A stretch of 64,000 nucleotides of DNA from Gracilimonas sp964505215 (GTDB lineage: Bacteria > Bacteroidota > Rhodothermia > Balneolales > Balneolaceae), in contig CAZDGU010000001.1 of the NCBI GenBank assembly GCA_964505215.1, positions 1-64,000 of the forward strand, read 5' to 3'. The translations under genes and the position numbers were made by a program. The notes under the pieces were generated by a model, which was not told the DNA's origin, did not search any database, and saw nothing but the letters and a program-made list of their open reading frames with translations. Positions 27,923 through 35,835 of the stretch are shown piece by piece (the first letter of the stretch is position 1; each line of letters starts with the position of its first letter).

Positions 27923-27940
27923 AATGGGTTGCAACCCATT
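27923..27940. repeat. 18-bp palindrome
   Basis: AATGGGTTGCAACCCATT, a perfect palindrome, lies 39 bp after the preceding hairpin and about 145 bp before the S9 peptidase start. It is of a size compatible with an operator, but no regulator is adjacent. Confidence 0.5.
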
Positions 27941-28084
27941 TTCTGGTTAATTATGCATCTATATTTCTTTTCGCTATTTTTTCCATAACTGCCTCATTCA
28001 AGCAACTGTAAAAAGCTGTCATTCATTTTTGGAAGTTGAAAATAGCTCCTATTTTCATACATCCTTTAAAATAAAATTAACACC

Positions 28085-30130
28085 ATGAAAGCGAATCGAC
28101 TTCTACTTCCTCTCTTCCTTCTATTCTTTTCTGTAACCATCAGCACCCATGCTCAGGTTGATGAATCCCATTTTGATTATATGGATTTATTCGATCTTCA
28201 AATGGTAGGAAATCCTCAAATTTCTCCGGATGGAAATACCATTATTTACGAGCGCCATCAGTTTGATGTAATGACCGACCGCAGGTTTGTAAATCTCTGG
28301 AAAATCTCTTTTTCAGGTGAAGAGCACCAACCGCTTACTTCCGGCACGCAGTATTACGGCGGGGTGAAATGGTCGCCCGATGGAAAACGAATTGCTTATA
28401 CCTCTACCGAAGAAGGCTCAAACCAAATTTTTGTGCGCTGGATGAATTCCGGTGCCGTCAGCTCCATCACCAATCTGACGGAAAGTCCGCGAAATATTAA
28501 ATGGTCGCCGGATGGTACGCAGCTTCTTTTTTCTAAGTTTGTACCTTCCAATACATCCGTTTCTTTCGGTGATATGCCGCGTGCACCAAAAGGTGCTAAG
28601 TGGGAAAAACCGGCTAAAGTTATTACCAAAGCCGTTTACCGGCGTGATGGCGGCGGTTATGTGAAGGATGGCTACACACATCTTTTCGTAATTTCGGCTG
28701 AAGGCGGAGCTCCCCGTCAGCTTACCCACGGCGATTTCAATCACGGCAGCGCAAGCTGGGCGCCGGATGGCAAGCACATCATTTTTACTGCCGACCGCTC
28801 CGGAAATGCAGAGCTGGATCCAAATAATGAGCAGATTTTTGAGATGAACATTGAAAACGGAAAACTCACGCAAATCACCAGTAAAAGAGGTCCGCATTCC
28901 GGCCCTGTCATCTCTCCCAACGGAAAGCTGATCGCTTACACCGGTTATAAGGATGAATTTGTGGGATATCAGCAGTCGGAGCTGTACGTGATGAACAGAG
29001 ACGGCAGCAACATTCGCACGCTTTCAGATGATTTAGATTATGATTTTTCGTCTTTAACCTGGACCAAAGACAGCAAGGCTTTATTTGTTCGGTATGATGA
29101 AGAAGGTAATAGCAAAGTAGGTCACATCAACCTAAAAGGGCGATTTGTTACTGTGGCTCAGAATTTGGGAAGTCCTTCTTCGGGACGACCGTACGGTGGC
29201 GGAAGCTATTCGGTTGCCAATAACGGTCGTTTTGCTTTTTCTGAAGTCAGTACTACCCGACCGGCTGAGCTTTCCATCGGGCACTTTCCAACCCGCATGG
29301 CAAATCATACCATTACTGATTTGAATGGCGAGTTTTTCAAATCCAAAAAAGTTGGAAATGTAGAAGAGTTTTGGGTTGATTCCTCTGTAGATGATTTTAA
29401 AACGCAGGGCTGGATCATCACCCCGCCAGACTTCGATCCCAATAAAAAATATCCCCTGATTTTGGAAATTCATGGCGGTCCCTATTCTAATTACGGCTCA
29501 CGCTTCTCCCCTGAACTGCAATTTATGGCCAGTCGCGGTTATGTGGTGGTGTACACGAATCCGCGCGGAAGTACCAGCTATGGGAAGGAATTTGCCGCTT
29601 ACATCAACAATAATTACCCCAGCGAAGACCATAACGACCTGATGGATGCCGTTGATTACGTGATCAAGCAAGGCTACGTGGATGAGCAAAATCTGTTTAT
29701 TACCGGCGGAAGCGGCGGCGGCGTGCTCACTTCCTGGGCTATCGGAAAAACGGATCGATTTAATGCAGCCGTAGTAGCCAAACCTGTGATAAATTGGTAC
29801 AGCTTTGTACTGACTGCAGACGGTTCTCCTTTCTTTAGCAAATACTGGTTTTCGAAGATGCCTTGGGAAGATCCGGATCAGTATTTAGAGCATTCTCCGC
29901 TTTCTTTGGTTGGAAATGTGAAAACCCCGGCCATGGTGCTTACGGGCGAGCAGGATTACCGCACGCCTATGAGTGAAAGCGAACAGTATTATGCCGCATT
30001 AAAGCTTCAAGGGATTGATGCCGTTCTGGTACGCATCCAAGGTGCCGGACATGGAATTGCCGCCAAGCCCAGTAACTTATTCCGAAAAGTAAGCAACATC
30101 ATTGGCTGGTTTGATAAGTACAAAAAGTAG
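28085..30130 (+). CDS. S9-family prolyl oligopeptidase-type peptidase, secreted
   Basis: Predicted periplasmic serine peptidase of the acylaminoacyl-peptidase/dipeptidyl-peptidase group. The 681 residues have a signal peptide (about 1-24, cleaving after THA), a TolB/WD40-like propeller (about 30-400; repeated WSPDGK and SPNGK motifs), then an alpha/beta hydrolase domain. The triad is Ser543 in GGSGGG, Asp624 in GEQDYRTP and His656 in GAGHGIAA. Peptide specificity is not deducible. A strong terminator follows at 30164. Confidence 0.94.
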   Translation: MKANRLLLPLFLLFFSVTISTHAQVDESHFDYMDLFDLQMVGNPQISPDGNTIIYERHQFDVMTDRRFVNLWKISFSGEEHQPLTSGTQYYGGVKWSPDGKRIAYTSTEEGSNQIFVRWMNSGAVSSITNLTESPRNIKWSPDGTQLLFSKFVPSNTSVSFGDMPRAPKGAKWEKPAKVITKAVYRRDGGGYVKDGYTHLFVISAEGGAPRQLTHGDFNHGSASWAPDGKHIIFTADRSGNAELDPNNEQIFEMNIENGKLTQITSKRGPHSGPVISPNGKLIAYTGYKDEFVGYQQSELYVMNRDGSNIRTLSDDLDYDFSSLTWTKDSKALFVRYDEEGNSKVGHINLKGRFVTVAQNLGSPSSGRPYGGGSYSVANNGRFAFSEVSTTRPAELSIGHFPTRMANHTITDLNGEFFKSKKVGNVEEFWVDSSVDDFKTQGWIITPPDFDPNKKYPLILEIHGGPYSNYGSRFSPELQFMASRGYVVVYTNPRGSTSYGKEFAAYINNNYPSEDHNDLMDAVDYVIKQGYVDEQNLFITGGSGGGVLTSWAIGKTDRFNAAVVAKPVINWYSFVLTADGSPFFSKYWFSKMPWEDPDQYLEHSPLSLVGNVKTPAMVLTGEQDYRTPMSESEQYYAALKLQGIDAVLVRIQGAGHGIAAKPSNLFRKVSNIIGWFDKYKK

Positions 30131-30163
30131 CCGCTGTATTTGAGCTAATCTGAATTTAAAATC

Positions 30164-30209
30164 AACCTCTTTGTGACACGCCAATCGTGAAGTCGCAAAG
30201 AGGTTTTTT
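30164..30209 (+). terminator. Intrinsic terminator of the S9 peptidase gene
   Basis: AACCTCTTTGTGAC pairs with GTCGCAAAGAGGTT (one mismatch) and is followed by a T run, 34 bp past the stop codon. Confidence 0.85.
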
Positions 30210-30289
30210 GTGGATTTTGATTTTTGGAAGTTTAGTGCTTCTCGGGTGATAAGTTGGTTTAAACTGGCAATATTAATCATTCCACAGGA

Positions 30290-30530
30290 CCCTATCTCTG
30301 TCTCTTTCCCTCCTGCTCACTTTTAAAAGCTTCCAATCCTTAGCTATCGCCGCAAGGAAAGAGGACGCGTTTGTAAGAAAGCTTTCAGATTACATCATAT
30401 TTGGCATTAAAGTTATCAACATCGGCCTTGCACCAAAAAACCAATCCACAAATATGCCAAGACGTCTCCTTCCTTGGCGCGCTTGCGCGTTAGGGAAGGA
30501 ACAAGGATGGGTTCCTTTGGCTAAGGCAAG
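30290..30530. repeat. Dispersed MITE-like repeat, copy B (divergent centre)
   Basis: It shares the CCCTATCTCTGTCTC left end, the GCCGCAAGGAAAGAGGACGCG block and the right-hand hairpin (TCCTTCCTT/AGGGAAGGA, 30467-30500) followed by ACAAGGATGGGT with copies A and C, but the roughly 90 bp in between are unrelated. It ends 2 bp before the stop codon of the convergent MFS gene. Between 30131 and 30532 nothing else but the terminator is seen. Confidence 0.8.
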
Positions 30531-30532
30531 TA

Positions 30533-31744
30533 TTACTTTTCAAAGCTCAATACTTTTGTAACGCGAAGCAGTGCTGCTGTCACCAAAAGGGCAGCGAGGA
30601 AGAAAGGTGCTCCGGGGAAGTAGAAAGGTGCTATGGATGAGGTGAAATATCCAAAAATGTTGGTCATCATCGGTGGGCCGAAAATGGCTGAAAAGCTAAT
30701 TAAGCCGGTAAGCGCTCCCTGTAATTCACCCTGTGCATTTTTTGGAACCTCGGTAGAAATAATTCCTTGTAAAGCCGGGCCTGCTAATCCGCCCATACAA
30801 AATGGGAGAATTACAGCAAACATCATCCAGCTATCAACGGCAAATGCGAATCCCAAAAAGCCTATCACATACATGGAAAGACCAAAAAACACAGTTCTGC
30901 TGTTCCCGATTTTTGGTATCACTACTTTTATCAGTCCGCCTTGTACAGAAGCAACCGCAAGTCCTATAGCTCCCAGAGAAAGCCCGACCGTCATTTCACC
31001 CCAGCCGAACTTTTCCATGGTGTAGTACGTCCACGTGCTTTGGGTGGCATGATTGGCAATGTAGATTAGGAAAAAGATAACGGATAGCTTCGCAATTTTA
31101 GGATAAGAAAGCAGCTTCTTAAACGTACCGAATGGGTTTGCTCGTTTCCAACTGAATTCCCGCCGGTTTTCGGGTGTGAGTGATTCCGGAAGTACAAAAA
31201 AGCCGTACATCATATTCACAAATACCAAACCGGCTGCTGCAAAAAATGGAACGCGCGCTCCATACTCTCCCAACACTCCGCCCAAAGATGGCCCAATGAT
31301 AAAGCCCATCCCAAAAGCGGCACCGATCAGCCCAAAATCCTGCGAACGGCGCTCGGGTGGACTGATATCCGCAATATATGCGCTGGCTGTGGTAAAGCTG
31401 GCTCCGGTAATTCCTGACAGAAAACGCCCCACAAATAACCAAAGTACAGAGGGCGCAAATCCGAGTAAAATATAATTCAACCCAAAACCAAAAAGGGAGC
31501 TGAGCAAAATGGGACGGCGGCCAAAGCGGTCGCTCAATCCGCCTATAATCGGTGCAAAAAGAAATTGGGTGGTTGCATATACAAAAGTAATCCAGCCGGC
31601 ATAAAGTGAGGCTTCGGTGAGTCCGCCCTCCGTTAATTCCATAATTAAAGCCGGCATAACGGGAATGATGATTCCCAGGCCAATTACATCAACTAACACC
31701 GTGATAAAAATGAAAATAAGAGCTGCGTTGCGCTTTTGTTTCAT
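30533..31744 (-). CDS. MFS transporter, TetA/TCR-like
   Basis: Twelve-helix major facilitator, 403 residues from the ATG at 31744 (MKQKRNAALIFIF); 22 extra in-frame residues upstream are hydrophilic and unlike an MFS start. The cytoplasmic loop 2-3 motif is GGLSDRFGRRPILL, followed by GxxGASFTTASAYIADISPPERR, both typical of the tetracycline-efflux-like DHA1 subfamily. Substrate unknown; resistance should not be inferred from family alone. It is convergent with the S9 peptidase. Confidence 0.9.
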   Translation of the reverse strand: MKQKRNAALIFIFITVLVDVIGLGIIIPVMPALIMELTEGGLTEASLYAGWITFVYATTQFLFAPIIGGLSDRFGRRPILLSSLFGFGLNYILLGFAPSVLWLFVGRFLSGITGASFTTASAYIADISPPERRSQDFGLIGAAFGMGFIIGPSLGGVLGEYGARVPFFAAAGLVFVNMMYGFFVLPESLTPENRREFSWKRANPFGTFKKLLSYPKIAKLSVIFFLIYIANHATQSTWTYYTMEKFGWGEMTVGLSLGAIGLAVASVQGGLIKVVIPKIGNSRTVFFGLSMYVIGFLGFAFAVDSWMMFAVILPFCMGGLAGPALQGIISTEVPKNAQGELQGALTGLISFSAIFGPPMMTNIFGYFTSSIAPFYFPGAPFFLAALLVTAALLRVTKVLSFEK

Positions 31745-31853
31745 AAAGAAGTGAAATGATCTCTTAACAATGATATTTTTGGGTGAAGAACATTCTCCAA
31801 AGTTAAGCAATCAAATACTTGGATAAGGAATTTTTTTGCATAAACTTCACCCC

Positions 31854-31861
31854 TAATTTTG
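31854..31861 (+). promoter_or_regulatory. Possible Bacteroidetes-type -7 box for the SpoU gene
   Basis: TAATTTTG matches the TAnnTTTG -7 consensus of Bacteroidetes sigma factors and lies 13 bp before the TTG start. The nearest upstream TTG (31836) gives a spacing of only 15 bp, shorter than usual, and the leader would be very short, so the call is tentative. Confidence 0.3.
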
Positions 31862-31874
31862 AAACCCCGGTACT

Positions 31875-32402
31875 TTGAACAAATTAACGACTAAAGAAAT
31901 ATTAGAAGAAAATCTATCCAGAGCAGCTCCCGAAAAGCTGAAGTCTGTGATTGTGCTGGTTCATAATATCCGAAGCATGCATAATGTGGGGGCTATTTTC
32001 AGATCGGCCGATGCTTTTGGGATTTCGGAAGTCATGCTCTCGGGTTATACGCCCACCCCGCCCCGACCGGAAATTAATAAAACGGCTATTGGTGCTGAGG
32101 AATTTGTCTCTTGGAAGTATGTGGAAGAAGGCGCAGAAGCCGTTCAAAATTTGAAGGAAAATGGCTATTATCTTGTTGGGCTGGAGCAAACCACACACAG
32201 CACTCCTCTCCCCGATTTTGAAGCGCAGGCTCACAAAAAAATGTGTATTGTTGTGGGGAGTGAAGTCAGCGGAATTGATGATGAACTGCTGCCACTGCTG
32301 GATGAATGTGTGGCCATTCCTCAATTTGGGCATAAGCATTCGCTAAACGTTTCGGTGGCTGCGGGTGTGATTTTATATGCGCTGCTCGAAAAATTATGGT
32401 AA
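31875..32402 (+). CDS. SpoU/TrmH-family RNA 2'-O-methyltransferase
   Basis: SAM-dependent ribose methyltransferase with a trefoil knot. The 175 residues contain the three SPOUT motifs: NIRSMHNVGAIFRSADAFG (motif 1), VVGSEVSGI (motif 2) and IPQFGHKHSLNVSVAAGV (motif 3). There is no N-terminal substrate-recognition domain, as in small TrmL/TrmH-like proteins; the tRNA or rRNA target cannot be assigned. The first usable codon is TTG at 31875, since no ATG precedes motif 1 in frame. Confidence 0.9.
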   Translation: MNKLTTKEILEENLSRAAPEKLKSVIVLVHNIRSMHNVGAIFRSADAFGISEVMLSGYTPTPPRPEINKTAIGAEEFVSWKYVEEGAEAVQNLKENGYYLVGLEQTTHSTPLPDFEAQAHKKMCIVVGSEVSGIDDELLPLLDECVAIPQFGHKHSLNVSVAAGVILYALLEKLW

Positions 32403-32446
32403 CTCTCTTTATGTTGATGAAAAGCAAAACAGCAGATTAATTTCTT

Positions 32447-33220
32447 ATGAAAAACCCTAAAGAATTTATAGATCGTACTATTCAGTTTCTGAATCAGCAG
32501 AGAGAAATGTATGGAGACTTTTCGGCGGAATTACCGGCTGCTGTTTCCGCAGAAGAGCAGGCTGAACCGGAAACAACATCCGCCAAAGAAGAGGTGTCGG
32601 CAGATAATGCGGGACCACAAGAAAAACCCGAAGAAACTGTAGAAGAACTGCTGAAAAAATGTTCAACTTTAGAAGAACTGAAAGCATTTTGCGCCCAACA
32701 GAGTGAGTTACGCACCGATTTAGAAAACACCAATTTAGTTTTTGGAGTGGGCAATCCAAATGCAGAACTCATGATTATTGGCGAGGCTCCCGGATTTAAT
32801 GAGGATAAGCAGGGAGAACCTTTTGTGGGCGAAGCCGGACAGCTGCTCGACAAAATCATGGATGCTATAGACCTGAAGCGGGAAGAAATTTACATTGCCA
32901 ACATTTTGAAACACCGCCCACCGGATAACAGAAATCCAAATCCGGATGAAATAGCGAAAAGCCTGCCTTATTTGTATCGTCAAATTGAGCTGGTAAATCC
33001 CAAGCTGATTCTGGCAGTAGGCAAAACTTCGGCCAATTCGCTATTAGGAACCGACACCACCCTGGGCAAGCTTCGTAATCAGTTTCATTCCTTTAGAGGA
33101 CGCGAGCTGTTGGTTACTTACCATCCGGCTGCACTGCTTTACCGACCTAAATACAAAAGACCGACTTGGGAAGATGTGCAGAAATTGCGCAAGCGGTATG
33201 ATGAGCTGGTGGATGCCTGA
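32447..33220 (+). CDS. Uracil-DNA glycosylase superfamily protein (family 4-like) lacking most Fe-S cysteines
   Basis: The 257 residues have an N-terminal Glu/Pro-rich extension (about 1-75) followed by a family 4/5-type UDG fold: GEAPG (112-116, water-activating loop), GEPFVGEAGQLLDK, the NRNPNPDE segment and HPAALL (His226, minor-groove loop). Canonical family 4 enzymes bind a 4Fe-4S cluster through CxxC, KCRPP and a later Cys. Here only the first Cys of the CxxC is retained (FCAQQ), KCRPP is KHRPP, and the last is Ser in AKSLPYL. So it probably folds without the cluster. It likely removes uracil from DNA, but activity is inferred. Confidence 0.85.
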   Translation: MKNPKEFIDRTIQFLNQQREMYGDFSAELPAAVSAEEQAEPETTSAKEEVSADNAGPQEKPEETVEELLKKCSTLEELKAFCAQQSELRTDLENTNLVFGVGNPNAELMIIGEAPGFNEDKQGEPFVGEAGQLLDKIMDAIDLKREEIYIANILKHRPPDNRNPNPDEIAKSLPYLYRQIELVNPKLILAVGKTSANSLLGTDTTLGKLRNQFHSFRGRELLVTYHPAALLYRPKYKRPTWEDVQKLRKRYDELVDA

Positions 33221-33454
33221 CTCTCTCATTTTTTGAATCGCACGGTTTTGAGGCATCCGGTTCCAAATGTATTCGTATTTATGAATTTTAAATTTTAATA
33301 AGTCGGCAGCTCAGCTTCCCTCTTTGGAAGCTTCTTTAATATTAAATGATAACCGACACTTAAATTTGTAGAAAAGATTCTACATTTCATATCAATTTAT
33401 ACCTATTTTGAGGGTTCGTTAATCGTACTCTCTCATTGATTTATTCGCATATAC

Positions 33455-34972
33455 ATGGCAAAAAAGAGCAGCTCGTACCATAATAATTTTAAGAAAGATG
33501 ACAAGGTTTTGGAAAAAAGCGGACGCATTCCTCCACAGGCCGTTGAGGTGGAAGAAGCCGTTTTGGGAGCGATGCTGATTGAGCACGGAGCGGCAACCAT
33601 TGCCCTTCAAATGCTGAAGCCTACCGACTTCTATAAAACCGCAAACCGCCATATTTTTGAAACGCTTTCTAACTTATTTGAACGCGATAATCCGCTGGAT
33701 TTACTGACTGTTGAAACCGAACTGAAAGATAACAACCTGCTGGATGTATGCGGCGGTCCCACGTATTTATCTGATTTAACCCGCTCGGTCAGTTCGTCGG
33801 CTAATATTGAATATCATTCCCAAATTATTATTGAGAAAGCTATTAAGCGAAATCTCATTTTGGCGAGTAATGATGTGATAAAAGATGCCTACGACACCAC
33901 CAGCGATGCCTACGATGTGCTGGATAGCGCCGAGCAGCGTATTTTTGATCTCTCCAACCAAAAAAGCAGAAGTACGGCTATTCCCGTTGAAAAACTGCTG
34001 AAAGACACGCTTTCCTACTTAGAAGATTTGAGGGGCAAAGATTACGGAATTACCGGCGTTCCATCCGGACTTTCGATTGATAACATGACGGCCGGCTGGC
34101 AGAAAGGAGATTTAATTATTATTGCAGCTCGCCCCTCTATGGGTAAAACGGCTTTTGTGCTTACTGCTGCCCGAAATGCGGCTATGCATCCCGATGAAAA
34201 CCTGCGTACGCCTATCGCTTTGTTTAGCCTGGAGATGTCAAATCAGTCCTTAGTACAACGCTTACTTACTATGGAAGCGCGTGTGCGAGCAGATGAAGCC
34301 CGAAAAGGTACACTGAAGGATGCCGATTTCCGCAAGCTGATTGATGCAGCCAGCCGCCTGTTCAGTGCTGAAATTTATATTGATGACACGCCGGGCATCA
34401 GCCTGATGGAATTGCGGACTAAATGCAGACGACTGAAAAGTGAAAAGGGAATTGGCCTGATTGTGATTGATTACCTCCAGCTTATGCAATCTCACGCCAA
34501 AGATATCGGTAGCCGTGAGCAGGAAATTGCTTCTATTTCTCGTGGACTCAAAGGCTTAGCTAAAGAGCTTGATGTTCCCGTAATTGCTCTTTCACAGCTT
34601 TCTCGTGCGGTTGAGCAGCGCGGTGGTGATAAGCGTCCACAGCTTAGTGACTTACGTGAGTCGGGCTCTATTGAGCAGGATGCGGATATTGTGATGTTCC
34701 TCTATCGCCCCGAATATTATGGAATTAACACCACTCCCGAAGGAAGATCAACAGCCGGTATCGCCGAAATTATTGTAGGCAAGCAGCGTAACGGACCGGT
34801 GGGAAGTGAAACCATGGTTTTCGTAAAAGATTATGCCAGATTTGAAAACCTGAGCGTAGCCGATAACGACAATCCATTTCTGGGTGATGGCGGATCCGGT
34901 GATTCCGGCGGTCAAGGTGGACCTCCACCCATGCCCCACAGTCCGGCTCCCGACGAGGATGCTCCGTTTTAA
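33455..34972 (+). CDS. dnaB: Replicative DNA helicase DnaB
   Basis: Hexameric 5'-3' helicase of the replication fork. The 505 residues have the N-terminal domain (about 25-125, starting IPPQAVEVEEAVLGAML), linker, and RecA-like domain with Walker A ARPSMGKTA (about 224-232), Walker B IGLIVIDYLQLM, and the AxSQLSRAVEQRG motif. There is no intein. The C-terminus carries a Gly/Ser/Pro-rich acidic tail of about 40 residues that is not part of the helicase core. Confidence 0.97.
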   Translation: MAKKSSSYHNNFKKDDKVLEKSGRIPPQAVEVEEAVLGAMLIEHGAATIALQMLKPTDFYKTANRHIFETLSNLFERDNPLDLLTVETELKDNNLLDVCGGPTYLSDLTRSVSSSANIEYHSQIIIEKAIKRNLILASNDVIKDAYDTTSDAYDVLDSAEQRIFDLSNQKSRSTAIPVEKLLKDTLSYLEDLRGKDYGITGVPSGLSIDNMTAGWQKGDLIIIAARPSMGKTAFVLTAARNAAMHPDENLRTPIALFSLEMSNQSLVQRLLTMEARVRADEARKGTLKDADFRKLIDAASRLFSAEIYIDDTPGISLMELRTKCRRLKSEKGIGLIVIDYLQLMQSHAKDIGSREQEIASISRGLKGLAKELDVPVIALSQLSRAVEQRGGDKRPQLSDLRESGSIEQDADIVMFLYRPEYYGINTTPEGRSTAGIAEIIVGKQRNGPVGSETMVFVKDYARFENLSVADNDNPFLGDGGSGDSGGQGGPPPMPHSPAPDEDAPF

Positions 34973-35022
34973 TTATGCAGCATCTGCTAATATTCGCTGC
35001 TTTTTACTCTCAACCTGAATCC

Positions 35023-35047
35023 GGTTACGAGCGTCCTGTTCGTAACC
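35023..35047. repeat. GGTTACGA/TCGTAACC hairpin
   Basis: Perfect 8-bp arms around a 9-nt loop. The same GGTTACrAAC word recurs in both arms of the inverted repeat at 35201-35322, so these three sites form a local family. Confidence 0.6.
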
Positions 35048-35200
35048 CATGCGGGGATATTTTCTGCCCAAAATTACCGTCTGACCGCTTTGGAAAAGTG
35101 CTTGATCAGAACTAAAAAACATCAGCAGTCTGACGGTTGAACGAAGGTCTTTTTTCCGAAGCCAGTCTTACCCTTTTTCTCGTCCCAAATCTTAATTCTG

Positions 35201-35322
35201 GTTACAAACGTCCCAGCCTGTGTAAAAAGCACCTTATCAATAAAGCAGAATTAAATTTATTAGGAAAGACAGCCTGTTTGAGCAAACTTTGAGTTTTCAC
35301 ACAGACTGTCCCGTTCGTAACC
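35201..35322. repeat. Imperfect inverted repeat of about 122 bp
   Basis: The left arm 35201-35230 (GGTTACAAACGTCCCAG and so on) matches the reverse complement of 35293-35322 at about 23 of 29 positions. The 60-bp centre is AT-rich. It is MITE-like in form and non-coding; the short frames across it have no protein character. Confidence 0.6.
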
Positions 35323-35432
35323 CATCCTGGAACCTCCGGTTCCCTACAGTTAATACAAGCTATCCTGTAATTATAAACTTCTGAACTGGAGGTTGAGGGA
35401 CGAGAATCAGCTCGGCTCACACCAAAAATATA

Positions 35433-35455
35433 CTCGCAGGAATGATGCCTGCGAG
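35433..35455 (-). terminator. Probable terminator of the 35480 gene
   Basis: Perfect 8-bp stem CTCGCAGG/CCTGCGAG with a 7-nt loop, 25 bp past the stop of the small minus-strand gene, followed on that strand by TATATTTTT. The T run is offset by a few bases. Confidence 0.65.
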
Positions 35456-35479
35456 CTTCTATATGGCTTACAATATCAA

Positions 35480-35812
35480 TTAATCACGCCAGTAATTATT
35501 GGCAGCGGCTACGGTTTGAAAGTGAATGGCAATCACTTCTGAGCTGGCAATAAGCGCGTCCGCATCTTTAGCATATTCATCCCGAAGGCTGAACAGTATT
35601 TCTTTGTTAGGCTGCGTGGTGCTCACTCCCTTCCGTGCCAGCGTTACGGCAACCTGAAATCCTTGTTCGGGCGTATCCGTAATAAGGGTAAGTTCATTTT
35701 GAGAAGCTTTTTGCTCCTTCTTTCCTTCATCAGCCGTTATAAAGGCCGTTCCGACAACAAATAGAAGAATTAAGAGTGTTATAGCTGAAATATATTTAAT
35801 CATATTAGGCAT
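35480..35812 (-). CDS. Small exported protein of unknown function
   Basis: 110 residues; one hydrophobic segment at the N-terminus (about 7-28), probably a signal peptide or anchor, followed by a Lys/Glu-rich stretch and a compact soluble domain of about 75 residues (ITDTPEQGFQVAVTLARKGV and onward, ending NNYWRD). An internal ATG three codons in is an equally good start. It is 24 bp downstream of the NDH-2-like gene on the same strand, suggesting co-transcription. I do not recognise the family. Confidence 0.7.
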   Translation of the reverse strand: MPNMIKYISAITLLILLFVVGTAFITADEGKKEQKASQNELTLITDTPEQGFQVAVTLARKGVSTTQPNKEILFSLRDEYAKDADALIASSEVIAIHFQTVAAANNYWRD

Positions 35813-35835
35813 GTTTAGATGGTTTTATGTTAGGG

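Larger units (their letters stand above)
34973..35479 (+). other. Non-coding, repeat-rich spacer after dnaB
   Basis: About 500 bp without a credible gene. It holds a weak GCAGC/GCTGC-TTTTT hairpin (34977-35005) that may end dnaB transcription, a GGTTACGA/TCGTAACC hairpin (35023-35047), a larger imperfect inverted repeat (35201-35322) and the minus-strand hairpin 35433-35455. Confidence 0.7.

Noticed and set aside
27853..27940. Small RNA or CRISPR-like array formed by two neighbouring palindromes
   Set aside because: The two hairpins have different sequences and there is no repeat-spacer periodicity. No CRISPR array was seen anywhere in the window.
30533..31744. Tetracycline-resistance gene
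   Set aside because: The MFS protein has TetA-like motifs, but these are shared by the whole DHA1 family. No linked regulator or mobile context supports resistance.
33455..34972. Intein in dnaB
   Set aside because: The helicase motifs run without interruption over a normal length of about 505 residues.
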